DNA of 64,000 bases from CAVSUZ01 sp963791885 (GTDB lineage: Bacteria; Pseudomonadota; Alphaproteobacteria; Acetobacterales; Acetobacteraceae): contig CAWBUL010000005.1 in the NCBI GenBank assembly GCA_963791885.1, forward strand, positions 1,302,001-1,366,000. Reading direction: 5' to 3'. Both the position numbers and the translations under genes were made by a program. Shown piece by piece: positions 17,152-24,622 of this stretch (positions within the stretch are counted from its first letter, which is position 1; every line of letters starts with the position of its first letter). The notes under the pieces were generated by a model. The model did not search any database. It saw only the letters and a program-made list of their open reading frames with translations, and was not told where the DNA came from.

Positions 17152-18222
17152 CTACCGCCCCCGCCGAACCGTATAATCCGCCGCGTCCATCATCGCCGCG
17201 CGGAACCGGGACTCCGGGAACACCGCCAGCGCCCGCTGCGCCTCCCCAGCGAACCCGGCCGCCTTCTCCAGCGTGGTTTCGATCGCGCCGCACCCCGCCA
17301 TCAAATCCAACGCATGCGCCAGATCCGCCTCATCTTGGGAGCAATCCTGGATCGTGCGTTCCCAAAAGCCACGCGCCGCGGCATCCGCCCGTTGAAATGC
17401 CAACAGCACCGGCAGCGTGATCTTCCCTTCTCGGAAATCATCGCCCACCGTCTTCCCCAGCCGTTCCTGATCCGCCGCGTAGTCCAGCGCGTCGTCCACG
17501 AGCTGGAACGCGATCCCCAAATTCATGCCATACGCCGCCAGCGCGGCCTCTTCTGCGTCCGGCCGGCCCGCCACCACCGCACCCACCTGGGTCGCCGCCT
17601 CGAACAATGCCGCGGTCTTGCCCCGGATCACCTCCAGGTAGCGCTCCTCCGGCGTGGAGAGGTCGTGCTGCGTCACGAGCTGCAGCACCTCGCCCTCCGC
17701 GATGGTCGCCGAGGCCCCCGACAGGATTTCGAGCACCCGCAGCGACCCGTCCTCGACCATCAGCTGGAACGCGCGGGAGAACAGAAAATCCCCCACCAGC
17801 ACCGACGCCTTGTTGCCGAACACCGCATTCGCCGAGGCCAGTCCCCGGCGCAACACGCTCTCATCCACCACATCGTCATGGAGCAATGTGGCCGTGTGAA
17901 TGAACTCCACGCAGGCTGCCAGATCGACGTGCCGCACGCCCCCTTCCGGCCCCGGGTAGCCGCACAGCCGCGCCGAGGCCAAGGTCAGCAGCGGCCGCAG
18001 CCGCTTCCCCCCGGCCGCCACGATATGCGCTGCAAGCTGTGGGATCAGCGCGACCGGGCTCGCCATACGGGCGACGATGGTGCGGTTGCACGCAGCCATG
18101 TCCTCGGCCAGCAGCATGCTCAGGCGCGAGAGCGCATCTTCGTCCGCCTCGCCCGTCGGGACGGGCACCGCGACTCCCACATCGTTCTCCCGGCTTGCAT
18201 CAGCGGCGGACACGCGCTCCAT
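17152..18222 (-). CDS. Polyprenyl diphosphate synthase (octaprenyl/decaprenyl type)
   Basis: A 356-residue all-helical trans-prenyltransferase. The two aspartate-rich motifs are visible: LLHDDVVDESVLRRG (first, binds Mg and the allylic diphosphate) and FQLVDDALDYAAD (second). GGKRLRPLLTLASARL is the isopentenyl diphosphate site. In alphaproteobacteria this enzyme makes the C40-C50 side chain of ubiquinone by repeated condensation of isopentenyl diphosphate. It is divergent from the DUF2007 gene, with a 62-bp gap holding a perfect palindrome. Confidence 0.93.
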   Translation of the reverse strand: MERVSAADASRENDVGVAVPVPTGEADEDALSRLSMLLAEDMAACNRTIVARMASPVALIPQLAAHIVAAGGKRLRPLLTLASARLCGYPGPEGGVRHVDLAACVEFIHTATLLHDDVVDESVLRRGLASANAVFGNKASVLVGDFLFSRAFQLMVEDGSLRVLEILSGASATIAEGEVLQLVTQHDLSTPEERYLEVIRGKTAALFEAATQVGAVVAGRPDAEEAALAAYGMNLGIAFQLVDDALDYAADQERLGKTVGDDFREGKITLPVLLAFQRADAAARGFWERTIQDCSQDEADLAHALDLMAGCGAIETTLEKAAGFAGEAQRALAVFPESRFRAAMMDAADYTVRRGR

Positions 18223-18260
18223 ATCGGCCCCCTGGAAATCCGGTCAAGGAAGGCACCCCT

Positions 18261-18276
18261 CCCGGGAATTCCCGGG
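18261..18276. promoter_or_regulatory. Perfect 16-bp palindrome between divergent genes
   Basis: CCCGGGAATTCCCGGG is a perfect palindrome nine bases upstream of the DUF2007 start and 39 bases upstream of the polyprenyl synthase start. Position and symmetry fit an operator for a dimeric regulator. A chance origin in GC-rich DNA is possible, though a 16-bp perfect dyad is uncommon. Confidence 0.35.
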
Positions 18277-18284
18277 CACATCTC

Positions 18285-18491
18285 ATGCGCATCGTCGCCA
18301 CCTCGAACGATCCCGTCCAACTCAGCTTCCTCATCGCCCTGCTTGCCGATGCCGGGATCGAGGCGGTCCTGCTCGACAGCCACGCCAGCATCATGGATGG
18401 CAGCGTGAATGCAATCCCTCGCCGGGTCATGGTGTCGGACCAGGACGAAAATCGAGCGCGAAGGGTGCTGCGGGATGCAGGTGAGCTGTGA
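18285..18491 (+). CDS. DUF2007 domain-containing protein
   Basis: A 68-residue protein beginning MRIVATSNDPVQLSFLIALLADAGIEAVLLDS and ending RVMVSDQDENRARRVLRDAGEL, the DUF2007 ferredoxin-like fold (putative signal-transducing, GlnB-like shape). Family members have no known enzymatic role. It is followed after 33 bases by the TrmN6-like methyltransferase on the same strand, a common gene pair in alphaproteobacteria. Confidence 0.88.
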   Translation: MRIVATSNDPVQLSFLIALLADAGIEAVLLDSHASIMDGSVNAIPRRVMVSDQDENRARRVLRDAGEL

Positions 18492-18524
18492 GCACGTGAT
18501 CGCTGGAGGCCGAAGGTCGGAAGC

Positions 18525-19304
18525 GTGAATCACGTGCTCGAACCAAATTTGGAGCTTACGGAAGGCACGCTCCTTGGCGGGCGCGTCCGCTACACCCAGC
18601 CCGGTGCCGGTTTCCGCAGCGGCATCGAGCCGGTTCTGCTGGCAGCGACCATTCCCGCCCGTTGCGGCCAGGTGGTCATCGAGGGAGGCAGCGGGGTAGG
18701 GGCGGGACTCTTGTGCCTCCACGCCCGTGTTCCGGGGGTAGAGTTATACGGCGTCGAACAGGACCCCTGCCTGGCCGCCATGGCGGAAGCCAACGCCACC
18801 GCCAACCGATCATCCGCACAGATCCTGGCCACGGACCTGCTCCAGACCCCGCTCCCGGGCGCGGATCATGCCTTCGCCAATCCGCCGTACCACCGGGCTG
18901 GCGGCACCTTGCCGGCCGATCCCGGCCGGCGCACTGCCAAACACGCGGAGAGCGGTACGATCGCAGCGTGGGTTCGCGCCCTTGCGGCGCCGCTCAAGCA
19001 CCTCGGTACGCTGACCCTGATCGTCGCCGCTCCGGCGGTGCCCGAAGCGATGGACGCCATGTCCCAGGCGGATTGCCCAGCCGCTGCACTTTTGCCCTTG
19101 TGGCCCAAAGCGGGTCGTTCCGCGAAGCTGGTGATCGTGCGAGGCGTTCGAGGCGGACGCACGCCGTTTTGCATCCTTCCCGGCCTTGTGTTGCACAATG
19201 ATTCGAGCGGTTTCACGCCGCAAGCTGAAGCAGTGTTGCGCGAAGGTGCAAACTTGCCCATGTGCGCGCCGGGCCGGTTCCCCGGCCGGCTCGAGTCGAT
19301 GTAG
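18525..19304 (+). CDS. tRNA1(Val) adenine N6-methyltransferase-like (TrmN6 family)
   Basis: A 259-residue class I SAM-dependent methyltransferase. The N-terminus LLGGRVRYTQPGAGFRSGIEPVLLAA is the TrmN6/YfiC signature, VVIEGGSGVGAGLLCL is the SAM-binding glycine motif, and FANPPYHRAGG is the NPPY motif of amino-methyltransferases acting on adenine or glutamine. The expected target is A37 of tRNA. The start is a GTG at 18525. The family usually has D-x-G-x-G in the SAM loop and here it reads EGGSGVG, a small deviation. Confidence 0.85.
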   Translation: MNHVLEPNLELTEGTLLGGRVRYTQPGAGFRSGIEPVLLAATIPARCGQVVIEGGSGVGAGLLCLHARVPGVELYGVEQDPCLAAMAEANATANRSSAQILATDLLQTPLPGADHAFANPPYHRAGGTLPADPGRRTAKHAESGTIAAWVRALAAPLKHLGTLTLIVAAPAVPEAMDAMSQADCPAAALLPLWPKAGRSAKLVIVRGVRGGRTPFCILPGLVLHNDSSGFTPQAEAVLREGANLPMCAPGRFPGRLESM

Positions 19305-19325
19305 GTTGCGGGAACGCAAAGGGAA

Positions 19326-19946
19326 ATGAGAACAATGCGTCGAGCAGTGCGCGTGACTGCCGGTCTCCTTGCATGTGGCATGGCGGTCTCGCTGGGCGCC
19401 TGTGCCACCGTGCCCCCGTCCGGACCAACGGTGATGGCGCTTCCGGGTCCGGGCAAGAGCTTTCCGCAGTTCCAACAGGAAGACTATGATTGTCGCGTCT
19501 ATGCCCAGCATACGACCAGCTACGTAAACCCGCAGACCGGCACAAATCAGGCTCTCGGCGGCGCGGCCATCGGGACCTTACTGGGCGCGGCCGCGGGCGC
19601 GGCAATCGGCGCGGCGGCCGGCAATGCCGGTGCCGGAGCGGCGATTGGAGCCGGCACCGGCCTGGTCGGCGGCACCGCGGTGGGAGCGAGCAACGCGTCA
19701 GCAACCCAGGCAGGCCTGCAGCAAGAGTACAACGTCGCCTACACCCAATGCATGTATTCGTACGGCGACACGGTTCAGTCGCCGCCCCCGGCCTATAGCG
19801 GCTACGGCTATCCCTATCCGGCTTATGGATATGGCTACCCGTACTATGGCGGCCCGAATGTGGTCATCGGGTTGGGTGGCGGCTACGGGTGGGGCCGCGG
19901 CTGGGGCTATCGCGGCGGTGGATGGGGCTGGAACCACTGGCACTGA
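19326..19946 (+). CDS. Glycine-zipper lipoprotein
   Basis: A 206-residue secreted protein. A signal peptide with the lipobox LGAC (cysteine 26) indicates lipid attachment at the outer membrane. Residues 78-120 are a glycine-zipper segment (AIGTLLGAAAGAAIGAAAGN and a repeat), the pattern seen in membrane-inserting or surface proteins of the OmpA/YMGG kind. The last 50 residues are rich in tyrosine, glycine, tryptophan and proline (YGYPYPAYGYGYPYYGG). No enzymatic motif is seen. The next gene overlaps or closely follows it. Confidence 0.85.
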   Translation: MRTMRRAVRVTAGLLACGMAVSLGACATVPPSGPTVMALPGPGKSFPQFQQEDYDCRVYAQHTTSYVNPQTGTNQALGGAAIGTLLGAAAGAAIGAAAGNAGAGAAIGAGTGLVGGTAVGASNASATQAGLQQEYNVAYTQCMYSYGDTVQSPPPAYSGYGYPYPAYGYGYPYYGGPNVVIGLGGGYGWGRGWGYRGGGWGWNHWH

Positions 19947-19957
19947 CCAGTCGCTTC

Positions 19958-21388
19958 GTGCACCCCGTTCGTAGCATCCGGCCGCGGTTCGCGTCCGCGG
20001 CCGCGTTGACACTTCTGCTCGGACTGAGCGGCTGCGGTATGTGGCCGTTCGGCGGTGGCAGCAGTACGCCGCCGATCGGTCAGCCGGGGCACATCACCGG
20101 CTTTATCGGCGCCGTCGTCGCTGACGAGCCGCAGGCTGCGCTCATCGGCAGGGATATCCTCTCAGCCGGCGGCAACGCAGCCGACGCCGCGACCGCCGTC
20201 GGCATGGCGCTTGCCGTTACTCTGCCATCCCGCGCGGGCCTGGGCGGAGGCGGCGCCTGCCTCGCCTATGCGCCCGGCCGCGGCTCCATCAATCGCGGAG
20301 AGCCGGAGGCGATCCTGTTCCTCCCGCGGCCATCGGGAGCGTCGGGTGGAGACCGTCCCGCCGCTGCTCCGATGCTGGCCCGCGGCATGTACCTGCTCCA
20401 TGCCCGGTATGGCACGGGTGACTTCGGTCCGCTGGTCGTGCCGGCTGAGCGTTTGGCCCGCCTCGGCGCCCAGGCCTCACGCGCCTTGGTCGAGGATCTC
20501 CGGGTGGTCTACGGACCGCTCTTCGCCGACCCCCAGGCGCGCTCCATCTTCAGCGTGAACGGCGTACCTCTCTCCGTCGGGCAGACGTTCCAGCAGCCCG
20601 GACTGGCAGCCACGCTCGCTGCACTTCGGCTCGCCGGCGTCGGCGATCTGTATCAGGGCACACTGGCACAGCAACTGGTGCAGAACGCGACGCTCGTTGG
20701 CGGGCCGATCGGCCCCGCTGACCTGCGCGCCGCGCTCCCCAGTCTCGGCACGCCCATCATCGTACCGTATCGCAACGACCAGGTCGCATTCCTGCCGCCC
20801 CCGGCCGATGGCGGGTTGGCAGCCGCGGCCGCGTTCGAGACGCTGCAGCAGAACCCTGCCGCGGCCGATGCGGCACAGGCCCGCGCGCTCGCCGTGGCCG
20901 CGCAGTGGCGTGCCGCCGGAGGCGATCCGATGGCGCTGCTCCGCCAGAGCCTGCCCGCCGGTTCCCTCCCGTCGCTGCCGGCCTCCACCACCTTCCTGAC
21001 GCTCGACCGCAACGGTGGAGCGGTTGCCTGTGCGCTGACCATGGACAATCTGTTTGGCACCGGGCGGATCGTGCCGACGATGGGGTTCTTCCTGGCTGCC
21101 TCACCGAACGCGGTGCCGCTGCCGTTGTTGTCGGCTGCGCTGGCCTTTAACCGCCCGATCCACAGCTTCCGCGCCGAGGCCGCTGCCTCGGGTCAGGAAA
21201 TGGCGGCGCTCGGCACGGCTTTGGCGATGTTCAACACGTTGCGGTCCGGACAGGCGCTGCCGATTCCGCCGCCGGAGCCCGCCCGTGCGAACGTGATCTC
21301 CTGTTCGCAATATCTGCCGGGTGAGAACGGGTCCTGCACCTGGGCGACCGATCCGCGGGGCTACGGGCTCGCGGCGGGAGGAGGCTGA
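19958..21388 (+). CDS. Gamma-glutamyltransferase-like lipoprotein, divergent
   Basis: A protein of about 476 residues with a signal peptide and lipobox LSGC, so probably an outer-membrane-anchored lipoprotein. The GGT fold is recognisable (GRDILSAGGNAADAATAVGMALAVTLPSRAGLGGGG near the N-terminus) and the nucleophile region reads PASTTFLTLDRNGGAVACALT. The usual glutamate-binding and C-terminal blocks are weak, and the protein is about 70 residues shorter than the first GGT in the window, so activity is uncertain. I prefer the GTG at 19958, which gives a compact signal peptide; an ATG at 19922 overlaps the glycine-zipper gene. It converges with pstA. Confidence 0.78.
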   Translation: MHPVRSIRPRFASAAALTLLLGLSGCGMWPFGGGSSTPPIGQPGHITGFIGAVVADEPQAALIGRDILSAGGNAADAATAVGMALAVTLPSRAGLGGGGACLAYAPGRGSINRGEPEAILFLPRPSGASGGDRPAAAPMLARGMYLLHARYGTGDFGPLVVPAERLARLGAQASRALVEDLRVVYGPLFADPQARSIFSVNGVPLSVGQTFQQPGLAATLAALRLAGVGDLYQGTLAQQLVQNATLVGGPIGPADLRAALPSLGTPIIVPYRNDQVAFLPPPADGGLAAAAAFETLQQNPAAADAAQARALAVAAQWRAAGGDPMALLRQSLPAGSLPSLPASTTFLTLDRNGGAVACALTMDNLFGTGRIVPTMGFFLAASPNAVPLPLLSAALAFNRPIHSFRAEAAASGQEMAALGTALAMFNTLRSGQALPIPPPEPARANVISCSQYLPGENGSCTWATDPRGYGLAAGGG

Positions 21389-21398
21389 GCCTGCCAGA

Positions 21399-22280
21399 TT
21401 ATGGCTGTCGGTTCGTGACGGAGAGGCGTGACGCGATGCTGATCAGCAAGACGAAAAGCGTCACGAGGAATGCTGCGGCATAAGCGAGGGCCTGGGTTCG
21501 GGCGAATGGCTCGTTGACGAAGGCCCAGATCGCGTAAGTGAGATACCCCATTGGCGAATGGATGAATTGGCCGGTCCAGAGATAATCTGACCACCCGGCC
21601 GTGTAGATGAGCGGTGCCGTTTCGCCGATGGAAATGGCGAAAGCCAACAAAATGCCAGTGACGATCCCTGGGCGGGCCACAGGAAGGCAAATTCGCAACG
21701 CCACGGTCCGATCCCCGGCGCCCATGGCATAGGCCGCCTCTCGGAGTGCGTCGGACATCTGCAGCAGAGCGAGTTCAGTGGAACGGCAGATATACGGCAG
21801 GCACAGAATGGCAAGCGTGATCGACGCGGCGGCATAAGAAAAGCCCCAGCCGAGCTCCTCCACCATCGTGACGTAGCCAAAATAGCCGAGCACGATGGAT
21901 GGAACGCCGACGAGAACGTCCGACAGGAAGCGGATGATTTTGGCCCATACGGAGTGGCCAAACAGGGCGACATAAAGGCCCGCAATGACGCCAAGCGGTA
22001 TGGCGAGCACCATGGAACCGGCCCCGATCAGCGCCGTGCCCTCGATGGCATTGAGCAGACCTCCTCCGGTCCCCTGAGTGACGTGGGTGAAGACATGAGG
22101 CGACAGCGCGGGCAATCCGCGCATGACGACCGTCGCAAGAATCCACAGCATCGCTATGGCGAGTGCCGTGAAGGCGAGACCGCATATGATCCAGCCGAGA
22201 GCGCTGAAAATGCGGCGCCGCATGGTCAGTGGCGACGGAGCCCCGCTGAAGGAATGGGCGATGGTGCTCGCGGATGCCAT
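21399..22280 (-). CDS. pstA: Phosphate ABC transporter permease PstA
   Basis: A 293-residue inner-membrane permease with six hydrophobic segments and the EAA loop in ALREAAYAMGAGDRTVALRICLPVARPGI. SIGETAPLIYTAG near the C-terminus is diagnostic of PstA. It pairs with PstC to form the high-affinity phosphate channel. The gene lies ten bases downstream of pstC on the minus strand. No pstB (ATPase) or phoU follows; the locus ends against the convergent GGT-like gene. Base composition is visibly less GC-rich than the flanking genes, which hints at horizontal origin of the pst block. Confidence 0.93.
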   Translation of the reverse strand: MASASTIAHSFSGAPSPLTMRRRIFSALGWIICGLAFTALAIAMLWILATVVMRGLPALSPHVFTHVTQGTGGGLLNAIEGTALIGAGSMVLAIPLGVIAGLYVALFGHSVWAKIIRFLSDVLVGVPSIVLGYFGYVTMVEELGWGFSYAAASITLAILCLPYICRSTELALLQMSDALREAAYAMGAGDRTVALRICLPVARPGIVTGILLAFAISIGETAPLIYTAGWSDYLWTGQFIHSPMGYLTYAIWAFVNEPFARTQALAYAAAFLVTLFVLLISIASRLSVTNRQP

Positions 22281-22290
22281 GCCGCGCGCG

Positions 22291-23250
22291 TCAAGCCCGC
22301 ATGGCGGAACGAACGGTTCCGAACAAAATGAGGCGAGCAGCGGCGTTTACGATGATGGAGATGACAGAGAGCACAAGCGCGACCTCCGCTATCGAGCGGA
22401 CCGCCATCCCGGAGGGGTCCTGCAGCGCGCTATCGAGCTGGGAGACGATAAACGCCGCCATGGTTGATATAGGCGAATATATATTCGGCGGGAGATAGTT
22501 CAGTGCGTTGCCGCTCACCATCAGGACGGCCATCGTTTCTCCGAGCGCGCGGCCGGTGGCGAGGATCGTGACCCCTATGAGAACCTGTCGAACGCCGGGC
22601 AGGACAATGCGCCAGATGGTTTCGAACCGGGTGGCGCCAAGAGCAGCGGCCGACTCCCTGACCGTCATTGGCTGGGCGACGATGGCGTCGCGCATCGTGG
22701 CGGCGATGAGTGGAACGATCATCAATGACAGCACGAGGCCAGCAGTTAGCAGACCGTAACCACTGCCCGTGGGGCCGCCAAAGAAGGGTACAAAGGACAA
22801 GGCGTCGGCGAGGGCAGGATAGATGTGATGTCCTACGAAGGGGATGAGGACGGCGTAGCCCCACAGGCCCAGCACCACGCTGGGAACGGCGGCCAGTAAT
22901 TCCACGAGGAACGACACCCACAAGCGGATCGTGCCAGGGACTGCTTCAGCAAGGAATACGGCCGCGGCGACGCCGACCGGTACGGCGAGGACAAGCGCCA
23001 CCAGGGTTGAGAGCAGGGTGCCAACGATAAGGAATAGGATGCCGTAATGTGCGCCCGGCATCACTGTGAAGCCGTTATGAGTTATCGGTGACCCATAGAG
23101 GTTCCCAAGGCTCCAGGAATTATTGGTGACAAACTTGAGCCCGTTATAAATGAGCGCCGGCCAACTGTAGTACGTCAGGAAGAACAGAATCGCGAGAAGG
23201 CTTGCCGGAACAGCTCCCGCTACAACAGCAATGAACCGTCGAAACCCCAT
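22291..23250 (-). CDS. pstC: Phosphate ABC transporter permease PstC
   Basis: A 319-residue permease starting MGFRRFIAVVAGAVPASLLA at the ATG at 23250; an upstream in-frame start at 23304 adds an unlikely polar stretch. The PstC features are ASLLAILFFLTYYSWPALIYNG at the first helix, FLVELLAAVPSVVLGLWG in the middle, and the EAA loop ESAAALGATRFETIWRIVLPGVR. GRALGETMAVLMVSGN matches the PstC consensus. It lies downstream of the damaged pstS gene and upstream of pstA. Confidence 0.93.
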   Translation of the reverse strand: MGFRRFIAVVAGAVPASLLAILFFLTYYSWPALIYNGLKFVTNNSWSLGNLYGSPITHNGFTVMPGAHYGILFLIVGTLLSTLVALVLAVPVGVAAAVFLAEAVPGTIRLWVSFLVELLAAVPSVVLGLWGYAVLIPFVGHHIYPALADALSFVPFFGGPTGSGYGLLTAGLVLSLMIVPLIAATMRDAIVAQPMTVRESAAALGATRFETIWRIVLPGVRQVLIGVTILATGRALGETMAVLMVSGNALNYLPPNIYSPISTMAAFIVSQLDSALQDPSGMAVRSIAEVALVLSVISIIVNAAARLILFGTVRSAMRA

Positions 23251-23346
23251 GGGCGACCCTGCTCTACCCGCGCTCGATCTATGAGCCAGACCCACGCATT
23301 CCACTCCGACGTAATCGTCTTGCGTGCTTCTCGCTCGAATGCGCAG

Positions 23347-24442
23347 CTACTTGATTTTGTTTATCTGGTCGGTGCTAAGCTTGGAAACTGCTGCGGGCAG
23401 CGGAACGAAGTTTACCTGCTGCATAAAGTGTTGGGAATTGCCGCCACTCGGCGAAATGGCCCAGCCGAGGAAATGCCTCAGGCCCTCCGCGTCATCCGAG
23501 TTCTTCTGCTGTGCGTTGACGATAGCATACTCGTAATTGATGATCGGGTAGGCGTTGGTGCCAGTCGCGAAGATCAGGCTGATCCGTTCATCGGGCGGTG
23601 TTTTGGCAACGGCCGCACCGGCAGCAGCTTGTACGGTTTTCACGGTAGGAAGGACGAACTCCCCGCTTTTGTTCTTCAGCGCGGCTTCGCCCATGTGATC
23701 GTCCTGAATGGCTTTTTTAAAGCTTACACCAATGTAGGCGACCGAATATTGGTTGCCCTGGAGAGCGCTGACCATTCCCTGGTTGCCATTGGCACCGATG
23801 GAGCCAGAAGCGGCAGGCCAGCTGATCGTGGTGCCGTAGCCGAGCGAATTGTTCCAATCCGGCGTCGAGAACGAGAGATACTGGGTGAAGGTGAACGTAT
23901 CGCCGCTACCATCGGTACGGTGAATGGTGATGATAGGGTGGTTTGGGAGCTTCACGCCTGGATTCAGCTTGGCGATCTGCGGGTCATCCCAGTTGGTGAT
24001 CTTTCCTTGATAGATACCGGCAAGCACGGGGCCACTGAGTTTCAGATGGTCACCATTCAGTCCTGGAAGATTGTAATTGACCATCTGGCTGGATATGGCG
24101 AGGGGAATATTCACATGTCAGAATGTTGTTTCATCATGGCATCGCTGAGATACGCATCCGAAGCGCCGATCTATGCCAAGCCGGAGATCGCTTCGGAAAT
24201 TCCCGTTCCGCTCCCGGTGCTCTGCGCGTGATGCGCACGCTGGGGTTCTTCTTCGTGTATGCTGGAACCCAGAGATTAAAGAGGGGATAGAGCAGGCTCG
24301 ACCCGGTTTCGAGAAGATTGACCTCCTGCGCCGTCGCAGCGGTTGTGACGGTGCCGGAGAGACCGACAGCAAGTGCGATGCCATAGACGGCCCGGCGGCA
24401 GGAGGCGCGCCGAAGCGTGCCCGCACTGTTGTTGCGCGTCAT
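23347..24442 (-). pseudogene. pstS: Phosphate-binding protein PstS, degraded
   Basis: The remains encode a periplasmic phosphate-binding protein. The signal peptide from the ATG at 24442 is followed by EVNLLETGSSLLYPLFNLW, where the family has its phosphate-binding ETGSS/TGAGS loop. Three lesions are readable against the family pattern: a one-base loss near 24226 inside the RITTQSTGSGTGISEAI region, a TAG at 24171-24173 where the family has a glutamine (GLAQIGASDAYL), and a second one-base loss near 24113 before NIPLAISSQMVNYNLPG. Restoring the two bases gives 366 codons. The remainder from about 24100 to 23347 is open and well conserved (TNWDDPQIAKLNPGVKLPN and VPLPAAVSKL). GAGGAG lies about eight bases before the start. 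Confidence 0.85.
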
Positions 24443-24622
24443 TAATTCGCTCCTCTATCCGAACGTTGCGGTTGTAATCTTTAGGCTCTGGTAGGCAGAT
24501 CGCAGCGGATGGGGTGGCGGAAAAGAGCGTCTATTTGAAACTTCTATTAAGCCACAAGGCAGCTATTGACTTATGGCATGCCGTTTCCGCGAGTTCACGT
24601 ATCCGTACTGCGCGATCTGGCT

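Noticed and set aside
17083..18408. A plus-strand frame opposite the polyprenyl synthase gene
   Set aside because: It is arginine/proline/histidine-rich with no recognisable domain, opposite a clear family member.
24134..24442. Separate short protein genes in the pstS region
   Set aside because: The short frames match consecutive parts of one PstS family protein interrupted by lesions, so they are remnants of one gene.
24443..24560. A Pho box upstream of pstS
   Set aside because: I looked for tandem CTGTCAT-like units and found none convincing.
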